This document shows positions 46,010 to 55,710 of a stretch of 64,000 nt of DNA, in pieces. The position numbers and the translations under genes are program-made. Numbering within the stretch: the first letter of the stretch is position 1; each line of letters begins with the position of its first letter. Location: NCBI GenBank assembly GCA_013398295.1, contig VZSF01008910.1, positions 1,273-65,272 on the forward strand. Reading direction: 5' to 3'. The notes below the pieces were generated by a model. It was given only the letters and a program-made list of their open reading frames with translations, was not told the DNA's origin and made no database searches. This stretch comes from Chionis minor. Lineage: Eukaryota > Chordata > Aves > Charadriiformes > Chionididae.

Positions 46010-46314
46010 CTTGCTATAAGGTATCCCAAACCAATACACATACGTGTGAGCAAAGGCACAGGTTTTACATAAATGCTTAGACATATAAGCAAAGCATGTA
46101 AGTGCACACACCCCCACTCCCCCGATCTGTAACCACTACGATCAATAATCCCTTAATATGGCCCGACCCTGATGAGCCAGCGGGTGCCCTTCTAACTCAC
46201 CCACGGACAAACGGAAGAACACCCACATCCATGAGGTTAATGTATATATAGCATAAACGGCTAAGTGGAGAGGTGGATGAAAGAGACACTAGTCTGTTGT
46301 TGAAATTTCCATTT
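46010..46314. repeat. Duplicated ~305-bp segment, copy 1 (likely assembly artefact)
   Basis: The segment from cttgctataaggtatcccaa to tgaaatttccattt recurs at 46316-46619, with an N between them. Three substitutions and one single-base indel separate the copies. This fits two contig ends, perhaps from different haplotypes or with read errors. It holds a TATA-like gtatatatagc. Confidence 0.85.
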
Positions 46315-46315
46315 N
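46315..46315. other. Single N, contig join
   Basis: Separates the two near-identical 305-bp blocks. Confidence 0.9.
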
Positions 46316-46619
46316 CTTGCTATAAGGTATCCCAAACCAATACCATACGTGTGAGCAAAGGCACAGGTTTTACATAAATGCTTAGACATATAAGCAAAGC
46401 ATGTAAGTGCACACACCCCCACTCCCCCGATCTGTAACCACTACGATCAATAATCCCTTAATATGGCACGACACTGATGAGCCAGCGGGTGCCCTTCTAA
46501 CTCACGCACGGACAAACGGAAGAACACCCACATCCATGAGGTTAATGTATATATAGCATAAACGGCTAAGTGGAGAGGTGGATGAAAGAGACACTAGTCT
46601 GTTGTTGAAATTTCCATTT
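46316..46619. repeat. Duplicated ~305-bp segment, copy 2 (likely assembly artefact)
   Basis: It differs from copy 1 by a 1-base deletion early on (ataccatacg against atacacatacg) and by three C/A or C/G substitutions (ggcacgacactg against ggcccgaccctg, and ctcacgcacgg against ctcacccacgg). Unique sequence follows. Confidence 0.85.
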
Positions 46620-46639
46620 TTCTTGAGTTAAATACACGT

Positions 46640-47385
46640 TAAATTCCTCAACAGGCAATAATCGAGGCTCCAGAGGGATTGTCTCTCCCTGGCCTTCTGG
46701 TCCTTGAGGTACCTGCCCAAGCAGGGGCGGTGTTGCCCACAGCCCACTGCCATCCAGAAGACCTCAAAAGGGTCTTTACTAGAATCGCTGCTTACAGGAT
46801 TTGCGATAATTGACTTTTGTCAGATACTTTTCCCCTCCAGCCCAGTTTAGACAATGGAGTATTCTGGTATTTTCCATCAGTTACGTAAGTCCAGGACTTG
46901 CTAGGACTAGAACCCCCCCCCACCCCTGGCTCCATGGCCACGATCCATATGTTGTTAGGAGTGATCGATTATAGTTATTATTTTCAAGTGGTAGGAGCCA
47001 TGGGAACCAGGTACACCAGGGAGTTGCCGTGATGTTCTAGTCCGTTGCTCCCCTCCCTCCCTCCCTCCCTTTTTCTCTCCCTTTTTCTCTCCCCTTTTCT
47101 CTCCCCTTTTCTCTCCTCTTTTCTTCCTTTCCCGTTAGACCATCATGTATCGTTCTGATCAGTGTGTTCTTCTGTGGCCCGGGTGGGGAGGAAATAGAGC
47201 CAAGTACCGAGAGGGAAGCGGGGGGAGAGGGGGTGGGAATTGCACCACCACGGTCCCCCATCACTTGGGGGCCTGGAGCTCTACGCGAGACCCCGCTGCC
47301 GCGGCCACCCCCCGGAGGGCTCCCCTGGGAGCGTACCACAAGGGGGGTCGCTAATATTTAATATCAGAAGTGGCAGAGTGCAGAA
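46640..47385. other. Unclassified stretch, possible LTR or endogenous retrovirus remnant
   Basis: The stretch has an unusual make-up. A pyrimidine tract at 47048-47134 is followed by a G-rich CpG-bearing block. TAATATCAGAAGTGGCA at about 47359-47375 then resembles a leucine-tRNA type primer binding site of ERVL elements at 13 of 17 positions by eye. No clean TG...CA ends, gag/pol frame or poly(A) signal is found, so the call is weak. Confidence 0.22.
47048..47134. repeat. Polypyrimidine tract (CCCT)n and (TTTTCTCTCC)n
   Basis: About 87 bases almost purely C and T on the + strand. It starts with CCCT units and continues with TTTTTCTCTCC units of about 11 bases. On the minus strand it reads as a repetitive lysine/glutamate-rich open frame. 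Confidence 0.85.
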
Positions 47386-47818
47386 ATAGTCACAAACCTG
47401 GAAGGGAGCTGGGTGGCAGGAGAGAAAGGAGGGCTTCACCTCCCCCTTCCTCCGACTCCCTCCTCCCTGTCAACAACATTTTCATCGGCAAGGAAAAGTG
47501 ATTTGAGTTGCTTTCACACACCAGCCAGGGATCATGACCTGGAAATTAAGGCAGGAACCCCCCCCCTCGCTGTGCATTTATTAGCCCCCTCCCGGAGGCC
47601 TGAGGGGGGTCCGGATGCTCCCGCGCAGCAGTCAGTGCAAGCTCAGCGCTCGCCAGCTAACGTGCTCCCTCGCTGCTCTGTATGCAGGCAGGCTTCTACA
47701 GACAGCAATAAAACCACGTACTTTAATCAAAAAATGGGCGTAGGAGCTCTGACATCCAGGCCTCAGCGCTGAGAGAAGGGCTCTCCTGGAAATTAACCCC
47801 CTGCATGGGCTGAACTAT

Positions 47819-48110
47819 TATATATATAAAACTATATATATATAGGCTGATTTCTGACTGTTCCGCTCTCACCCTCCGTCCTCCCACCCGCCGTCTCGCC
47901 GGAGCGCGGCTGTGCCGTACGCCAGCTCCCTCCCAGCCCACGGCGAACGTCCCCGAGCCCCTGAGCACGAGACGAGCGGTGGTTGCAGCCCGGCAGACCC
48001 CCTTTCCCGCAGGGAAGGGCTTGGCCCCGTGTGCGCTGCTCGTCACGTACGTCCCGCATCCCGACTCGCAACATACTTTGGCGTTTTACCGGCCGATAAG
48101 CGTGATGCTG
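47819..48110. promoter_or_regulatory. TATA-like runs followed by a CpG-rich block, orphan promoter candidate
   Basis: Two AT-alternating runs (47819-47829 and 47833-47845, TATATATA) precede about 240 bases dense in CpG (ccgccgtctcgccggagcgc, cgtcacgtacgtcccgc). No recognisable exon follows on either strand. It could be a promoter of a non-coding RNA, part of a repeat, or simply GC-rich sequence. Confidence 0.3.
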
Positions 48111-48114
48111 ATGG

Positions 48115-50385
48115 GGAAACCCGTCTGCCTGCTGTAAAATGCTGTGTTTGAATCAACGGCGTGCTGTTTATCCGGCTCCACAAAGCCAGGAGCAGTCCTG
48201 CAGTGCCGAGCTTTGCTTGGAAGAGGTGGAGGAGCAGATTATGGCTCACGGTCTGAGACGAGCGTGTTGGAAACACAAATTCATGTCAACAGCCCTGCAA
48301 GAAGCGCGAAATTCTGCGTTTTTGAACCATGAGCCGTTTGATGCTTCATTTTGGAAGTGTGGCTCGCACGCCTTAGGAAAAGGGGGATCGCCTGGTACGC
48401 ATCTCGGTGTCACGGATGGTTTTTTGTGACACGGGCAGGGAGCGAAGCGTGGGGGGACACCGCAGGGCTGGGAGCCGCGGTGGAGAACTGGGTGCCCGTG
48501 GCGATGCCCGCTGCCGGAGGGCAGGACGCCGCAGCGCTGGGTGCGCAGGTTTGGTGCCACCACGCGCCCCCTCCAAATTTGCTGCTGTAAAAGACTGTGA
48601 CCCCTTTTCCCAGTGCTCCCAGTGGGGATGGCTCAGCCGGTGCTTGTGGGGAGAAGTGGCATTGCCCTGCGGGATGTGCAAGGGCTGAGCCCAGCACGGC
48701 GCAGGGCTGGCAGCGCCGGGAAAAAGCCTGGCAAGCCCCTGGATGGGGGGTTAGTGAAGTTTTTTGTGGCTGAAGCTTTCCTGCTTCATCCTGGCCACCA
48801 GCTGTGCCTAGAGCCAGGGTTTGGGCACTGCCACAAAACCAGGACTCGTGTCCCAAGGCTGCGCCCGACCCGTAGCTCTGCCCCATCTCAGCCCGCCCGT
48901 GTCACCCTGCTCTGCTCTTCGGCCGGGTGGCATCCGTGCGACCCGCCAGCCCGTGGTCTGTGGCGGGATTTGCTGGTGGCCCTTGCTGGGGTGGCTGCGG
49001 CGACCAGCTCAGGGCAAGCCCGCTCGCCAACGTCCTTCTGGGGTGTCCCCCCACCTCCATCATCTCTTGGGAGAGAGGAATGGGCCTCCTGGCTCCATTT
49101 TAAAATGCAAAACCACAGCCTGACATCTGTGGCAAGTTAAGCTTGGTGCAAGAACCACTTTAGAAACTCCGATTTTAATTAACTGGAGAATAGCTTTTAA
49201 CCCAGGTTGAAACTCGAGGCAGATTTGCATAACAATTGATCTAAAAGCTCCGCTACCTCCCACAGCAAGAACAAGGAAACCTGTTTCTGCTCGGTTTTAT
49301 GTTTTAAGTGCTTCTAACAATGGAGCAATTCAGTGTTTAAGTACAATTTGCAGCTCTACAACAATAGCCTGCTGCAGAGAAAACTCCTGGCGTTTCCTCA
49401 TTTCTCCAGTTCTGCTCTGAGGCCTGAGCGCATTTTAGTAAAAACTTTCTCCTCCCTTTGGCTTACCATTCCTTCACTTACTTGTTTAAGACGTAAGTAG
49501 TTCCAGAATATACTGTTTTAATTTTCTTTTTTTCTTCTTGTGGCAGAAAAAAAACCATTAAGCCCAGATTCAACTTCATGCACTTGAGCAAAATAGCTTT
49601 TATTAATGCCTTTAGCTGTGATGAGTGAAAACTCCAAGCTGTCAGCTCTTAACTGCAGGAAGTCACGATGTTGTGCTCAGGTTTTATATTAAAAAAGGAT
49701 GAGAAACCGCACGTCAGCGCGCCAGTGAAAAGCCTGTGAAAGTGAGAACACAGGGTACATTGTTTATTAATGTTATGGTTCAGGCGAAGTGTGAAAGCTG
49801 CCAAGTGGGGAGGAGAAAGTGAGGCCTGAGTTTCTATCCAGTCAGGCTTTACATTCCCTGTTTGACTGTTTTTATTTTATTTTTTTTTTCCCTCTTTCAC
49901 CTTTCCAAGTAGGAATTTCAGGGTCCAGCCAAACGGCTGTTTGTCTGCCTCTTACACCAGCGTATACCAGTGCCTCTCCTCGCTCCGGTTACTGCCACCG
50001 CCGAGCAAACCTCTTGGGGCTCTTCTGTGATTTACTGGCAACCTCCTCCACCAGGTCACAAAATCCGTTTTCTGGGTGTGGAAAGGGACTCGCTGAGCAG
50101 GGCTGCCTCTCCAAGGAAACACAGGTCTCCTTTTTTTCTACCCAGGAGCTTCATCTCAGCAGAGCCAGCTGTGTGACCGGGGTTTTGGATGCCAGGAGCG
50201 GTGGGACCATGCGCTTCCCCCCTCCCCAGGCGCCACCGGGTTTTATCTCCCGTAACCCTGCCCAAGCAATAACCACCCGCGGTGGTGACAACGGGTGCAT
50301 CTGGTCGGGACGGCGGCATCCGGGGCTCAAGGTGGTTTTGGGGGAGACAGATAACAACACAACAGCCGAGGGCTAACTTGAGCAA
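48115..50385. other. Intergenic stretch
   Basis: 48400-49070 is GC-rich with open frames of up to 175 codons but no domain. 49140-49800 is AT-rich and apparently unique. No gene recognised. Confidence 0.5.
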
Positions 50386-50918
50386 TGCTGGTGCTGCGGA
50401 CAATATGCAAATATGACTCCAGGTCAATCAGCTCAACTCCATAACCGTGAGCAGCCCAGGAGCCCTTTGAGCTCTCCTGAAGCTGCACACCAGGATGTCC
50501 CCTTGCGTAGGGATGCCCTCAAGGTTACTCCTCGAGGTTCAGATCCTCGGTCAGTGACTAACAGCGTGCTAAACTTTGAAATCTTAGCTAAGTGATATAA
50601 AGGATCGGTTGTGAATATATAATCCTTTAGACAAACTGTTGGCCAAGTCCAGGACTGGGAGTGGTTCCAACTGCACCCAGATTCCTCTCGGAGAAGGAGT
50701 TTAGAAAGCCAGGAGGTCCTTTCTGAACCTTGACTCAACTGGAGGGTCTCCCTGACAGTCCTGTCTGACCCCCTCCTCTATGCAGTAAATTACCAAGTGT
50801 ACCTTGCCATCTCCAATCTTGTTAAACCACTGTCACATTCACTGTCAAACTTTGTTAAATATCAATAAATGTATTGCTGCTTCTCTCTACGAGTGAACAC
50901 ATCACTCCGTCCACGACA
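50386..50918 (+). mobile_element. Probable solo LTR of an endogenous retrovirus
   Basis: It begins TG and ends CA, with possible 5-bp target duplications (agcaa before, agcag after; 4 of 5 match). A TATA-like gatataaagg lies near 50594-50603 and an AATAAA at 50864-50869. The U5-like end reads ttgctgcttctctctacgag followed by tgaacacatcactccgtcc, typical of avian ERV LTRs. Only one LTR is seen and no retroviral coding sequence lies beside it. Alternative ends are possible, since TGCT...AGCA at 50386/50922 also forms an inverted pair. Confidence 0.5.
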
Positions 50919-50924
50919 AGCAGC

Positions 50925-53190
50925 TGGGCTGTGGCCACGGAGCCCAGGCCGTTCGCATCCCCTCCCTGGTGTCACAGCTCCCTGCCCGGGGCGCCAGCTG
51001 CTGGCCGCGGCACCCAGGTCCCACCGTGGTGGCAGGGACTAAACCTGCCCTGCAGAGTAGGGCTAAAAGAGGGAAACCGCTGTTACTGGGTTATCTGTAA
51101 CATGGAGGTGGGTTGGGAAGTGTTTCCTTCTTCCAGTGGTTCCCTTTCCAGTGGCTGCTGCTGGCCAGCTGGGATTCCTGCTCTCGTATGCACAGATGTT
51201 TCCTCTCCTGCTTAATCCTGCAGCCTCATCAATAAAGAGTTTCCACTGGGCAGCTGGACAGAGATGGCATCTGGCCCAGATTTGGTCGGGGATACAGGAA
51301 GCCAGCGTGCTCACACCTTGCAGAAGCTGCTATCTTCTCTGCCAGAAATGCAGCATTTCTTTATTTTTAAAGTGAATCTCGGGTTGCCATGGTTTCAGGG
51401 AAGCACAGGTCTTGCTGAGAAGCTTGAGCAATAGCATGAGAGGTGTGAAGCTCCCCGGCCCTGCCACAGGGCTGATGTGGCCACTGGTTGCCATACCAGC
51501 ATTGCCACTTGAGCCACCTCCAGCTGCAGGGGCGCAGGGGACAGGGTCCTCTGGCCCAGATCTCAAGGGACATCCTTGGCTGTAGAGATCTTTCCAAGAT
51601 CACAGCTACCCCGTGAGGTTGCAATGTGTGGGTACAGACCAGGTAGTTCACACCTTCAGAGAAATACGATAATTTGATTTAAGGGAGCCCTCCTGTGCCA
51701 ACGCTCTGCCCACAAGTTTCAGCAGGACATGTAAAATCTATCCTCAGAGCCCCAAGATTTTTCCCACCGCTGTAGGTTTAGTGTTATAACCTTTTTTTTT
51801 TTTTTTCAGCCTGTTTAGCATCCAGACTGTCAATCAACACATCCCGTCTCAAATAAAGGATATTGACCTTCATTTATTTGACACCTGGGGCTGAAATCTT
51901 GTAGTCATTAAAGGCATTAGTGCATCTGTTCCACACCCGAGGAACAGGCAGGCATTATTAGAAATACTAACGATCGCCTTTGGGGCATCCATGAGGACTG
52001 CGAGAAGCTGCAGCGCATCCAGGTGGCTTTCAGAGGGAGGTGGGCAGCTTAGGAGATGTCCTTGGAAGCGCGCCTGCCTTCGCTGTGGCCAGCGCTGCGC
52101 TGATTAATCACTTCTAAAGTTCAGTGAATCCATAATCTTGCTGGGAACTGTTGAGAGAGCAAATGTGCTCGGAACGGAAGGCAGTGAGTGGGCTCTGAGG
52201 GGAGGACTCGCTCCCGTTTTAAATAGATCTTTTTTGGTGCAAAATTGAGTTCATGTAGGATCCCTAAGTGTCTCTATTTCTCCTTCCCTTGGCCTTTTTG
52301 CCTTTGAGGGAACCACAAATTCTTCAGTTTTTCACTGCTCTAACATTTCAGTGAACGTTTCAGGAATGAGGGATGCTTTCCTTCCCCTCTTCCCAGCAGG
52401 GACATGGAGGGGATGAAGGCAGAAGAAGATGTTAGGAGGACAGGAGGGGTCTGCTCCTCCTCACCTGCCTGCCCTGCCTGAGCCATCCTGGCCACCGGCA
52501 CCAGCTTTGCATGGGAATACTTGTCCTTTGACTGGCACAGTTTTCTGAGTGCAGGAGCGACAGAAACCAGAGCTATAGTTATGATGAACAACAGATATAA
52601 AAAGGAAGAATTTGCCCCTTTGCACTTTCTTCTGTGAGTAAACAGCACCACTTCAAACCCAGCGCCGTTAAATTGTTCAGGAAAAATGGGAGCTCATCGA
52701 GAGAGAGGTCGATTGCTGCTTCTGCGTGGACTGGAGCCACCAAAATGACTCTTTCTGAGGCATCAGCTCCTCCATCACCAGCAGAGTGAGTCCAAGAGGA
52801 AAAAATAGTCAGGGAGGCAGAGAAAAAAAAAAAAAATCCACCGCTATATTTTTTCTTACCAAATTAAATGACCTGCACCGGGGAGTTTCTAACACTTCTA
52901 AACGGTTGACTGAAGGTCCAATTTATTTCCTGTCAGGCTCTCACATGCCTCAGTGTGATGAGGACTGCCCTGCGAGCACCGAGCCGCCTCCCCTTGCTTG
53001 GAGACGGCGTCCCCGACGCACCACACGTGCTCTGCCCGTGCGAGCTGCTCTGGACCATGAGCTCCTCGCCCGCATCCATAAGCCCTGCTGGCCAAATGTG
53101 CTGCTTGCCCTCACCCCCTTGGACATTTAATCAGGCTTTTGAGCTTGCAACTGCTCAGGCAGTGGGTGCAATTGTGTGTTTTGTTGCTGT
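50925..53190. other. Intergenic stretch
   Basis: No gene recognised. Short T and A runs occur at about 51791-51806 and 52824-52837. Confidence 0.5.
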
Positions 53191-53195
53191 TTTAG

Positions 53196-53862
53196 ACAGT
53201 GGGCTGAACATGAGCCAGCGTGTGCCCAGGTGGCCAAGAAGGCCAATGGCATCTTGGCCTGTATCAAGACTGGTGTGACCAGCAGGAGCAGGGCAGTGAC
53301 TGTGCCCCTGTGCTCAGCACTGGTGAGGCCGCAGCTCGAGTGCTGTGTCCAGTTTTGGGCACCGCAGTATGGGAGAGACATTGAGGTGCTGGAGCGTGTC
53401 CAGAGAAGGGCAACGGAGCTGGGGAGGGGTCTGGAGAACAAGTCTTATGAGGAGCGGCTGAGGGATTTGGGATTGTTGAGCCTGGAGAAGAGAAGGTTGA
53501 GGGGAGACCTTCTCACTCTCTACAGCTCCCTGGAAGGAGGTTATAGCCAGGTGGGGTCAATCTCTTCTCCCAAGGAACAAGCGACAGGACAAGAGGAAAT
53601 GGCCTCAAGTTGTGCCAGGGGAGGTTTAGGTTGGATATGAGGAAAAACTTCTTTACGGAAAGGGTTCTCAAGCATTGGAAGAGGCTGCCCAGGGAGGTGG
53701 TGGAATCGCCGTCCCTGGAGGTCTTTAAAAGCCGGGCAGACGTGGTGCTGAGGGACATGGTTTAGGGGTGGGTTTGGCATAGGTTTATGGTTGGACTCGA
53801 TGATCTTGAAGGTCTCTTCCAACCCAAGTGATTCTGTGATTCTATGATTCTATGATTCTATT
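53196..53862 (+). mobile_element. CR1 LINE, 5'-truncated, plus strand, with intact 3' terminus
   Basis: The + strand translation gives ORF2 C-terminal phrases: [35 protein letters not shown], then [12 protein letters not shown] and [11 protein letters not shown]. The 3' end is the CR1 terminus followed by tandem ATTCTATG units (gattctatgattctatgatt). An in-frame stop near 53638 follows GLGWI, where active CR1 would continue, so it is not functional. About 667 bp. Confidence 0.94.
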
Positions 53863-53864
53863 TT

Positions 53865-54745
53865 TAAATAACTGCTGTGGTTGCAGCTGGTTTGGGGTTC
53901 CCCATGGCTTCCAGCAAAGGCGATGCAGTTATGAGCTGTCAGTGTTGGGTACTCGTCCTTCTCTCAGGTGTTCGGTGTAGCTCTGCTGCTGGTGCGCGGA
54001 CGTTGTCTTGCTTTTGTTGCAGGTACACGGGCACGCGAGGCAGGGAGGAGTTTGGAAATGGACAGAGGTGGCTTTCGCAGTGTTGGGGTGAGGCTCCTTG
54101 CAGTCCACCCTGGAGCTCTGGCTGGAGGGAAGGCAGCCAGAGCGCAGCTGTATCGCTGACAAAAGCCATTTCGGAAGCACTCGGTGATGTTAATAGCTTT
54201 GAGTTAGTGCGAGCAGATGAGGCTGAGCCAGCAAGGGCAGCCCAAAACGTGAGGCTGGCTGCGTTCCTAGGGAAAGCAGCCTAGTGCCAGGCTCCAGTGG
54301 GACACTGAGGTGCTGCAAACCAGTCAAGCTGTGCCAAACGGGCTGCTGTGGGGCCGTGCTGGCTGGAGGAGACAGGGGGTGGGGGCAACAACAGCTTATC
54401 TGGCTGAAAAGAAAACCAACCGGCAGCGTGTCCCAGCCACACAGACCTGCTGCTGCTCCTTGGCTGGCTCTGATGGGCCAGGAGGTGGCCGTCCCCAAAC
54501 CTGGCAGGCTGCCTTCGCCCACCCACCTTCGCATACACGATAGAGGCTTTATGGGTGTTTAAAATGCTCCGTGGTGTGACTGAATAACCCCAGTTGTACT
54601 GAACTCCCCTCCCCAGTCTGGATAGAGCTTGTCAATAGGATGGGTCTGCATAGACCCTGCTCCTGCAGCTCACAGTCTTCACCTGAGACTCCTCTACTGC
54701 ATGGCAGGAGCAAGAGAACGTGCCTCAATGTCTCCATTGGCTTTT
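53865..54745. other. Spacer between two CR1 copies
   Basis: No gene or repeat recognised. Confidence 0.45.
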
Positions 54746-54746
54746 C

Positions 54747-55290
54747 ACAGAATCACAGAATGGTTTGGGTTGGGAGGGACCTTAAAGATTATACAGTGCC
54801 ACCCCCCTGCCCTGGGCAGGGACACCTCCCATAGACCAGGTTGCTCCTAGCCCTGTCCAACCTGGCCTTGAACCTCCAGGGATGGGGCAGCCACAGCTTC
54901 CCTGGGCAACCCCGGCCAGGGGCTCCCCACCCCCACAGTCAGGAATTTCTTCCCAATAGCTCATCTAAATCTCCCCCCTTTCAGTGTAAAACCATTCCCC
55001 CTCGTCCTATGGCTCCACTCCCTGATCCAGAGTCCCTCCCCAGCTTTCCTGGAGCCCCTTTCAGACACTGGCAGGGGCTGGAAGGTCTCCCCGGAGCCTT
55101 CTCTTCTCCAGGCTGAACCCCCCCAGCTCTCCCAGCCTGTCCTCCCAGCAGAGGGGCTCCAGCCCTCCCAGCATCTCCGGGGCCTCCTCTGGCCCCGCTC
55201 CAACAGCTCCGTGTCCTCCTGCTGTTGGGACCCCCAGAGCTGGACCCAGGATTCCAGGTGGGGTCTCCCCAGAATGGAGCAGAGGGGCAG
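54747..55290 (-). mobile_element. CR1 LINE fragment, minus strand
   Basis: It starts cacagaatcacagaatggtt, then gggagggaccttaaagatta. It continues through gcttccctgggcaaccccgg and ctccaggctgaacccccc, and ends near ggagcagaggggcag. Its body closely resembles the CR1 copies at 11103 and 26930, so all three probably belong to one subfamily. Confidence 0.9.
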
Positions 55291-55688
55291 ATGGTTCAAA
55301 TGTGTTTTCAAATGTGTCTGAGCCCTGAAACCTGAAATTTGGGTAAAGAGTTGGGTGGAAGCTAAAGAGTGCATATTGGTAAAAACAGCATCGCGCTCTG
55401 GCACTGCACAGGGCCGGAATGCTGAGAGCTGAAGAGCACATTATGGCATGCATAAAATTAGTGACATTGTGTTTTTGTTTCCTCCTCTGATTAGGAAAGC
55501 TTGTTGCAAGTGGTGTGTTTAAACAGATATTATGCAGGATGGCGATAACCAGTTTTAAGTCATTATACAAGCAGTTTAATTTGATGTTGCTCTATAAATA
55601 ATCTAAGTCTATTTGCATGCATATTTTGTTGACAGGAAGATAAAAACCATAATTCTTACAAACAACATAACGATGTTATATCAGTGGC

Positions 55689-55710
55689 AAAAAAAAAAAA
55701 AAAAAAAAAA
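55689..55710. repeat. A homopolymer, 22 bases
   Basis: An uninterrupted A run followed by an A-rich stretch. The lysine-rich open frame across it is a product of the run. Confidence 0.9.

Noticed and set aside
47037..47339. Minus-strand open frame with repeated REKGREKG peptide
   Set aside because: A direct product of the polypyrimidine tract, not a coding repeat.
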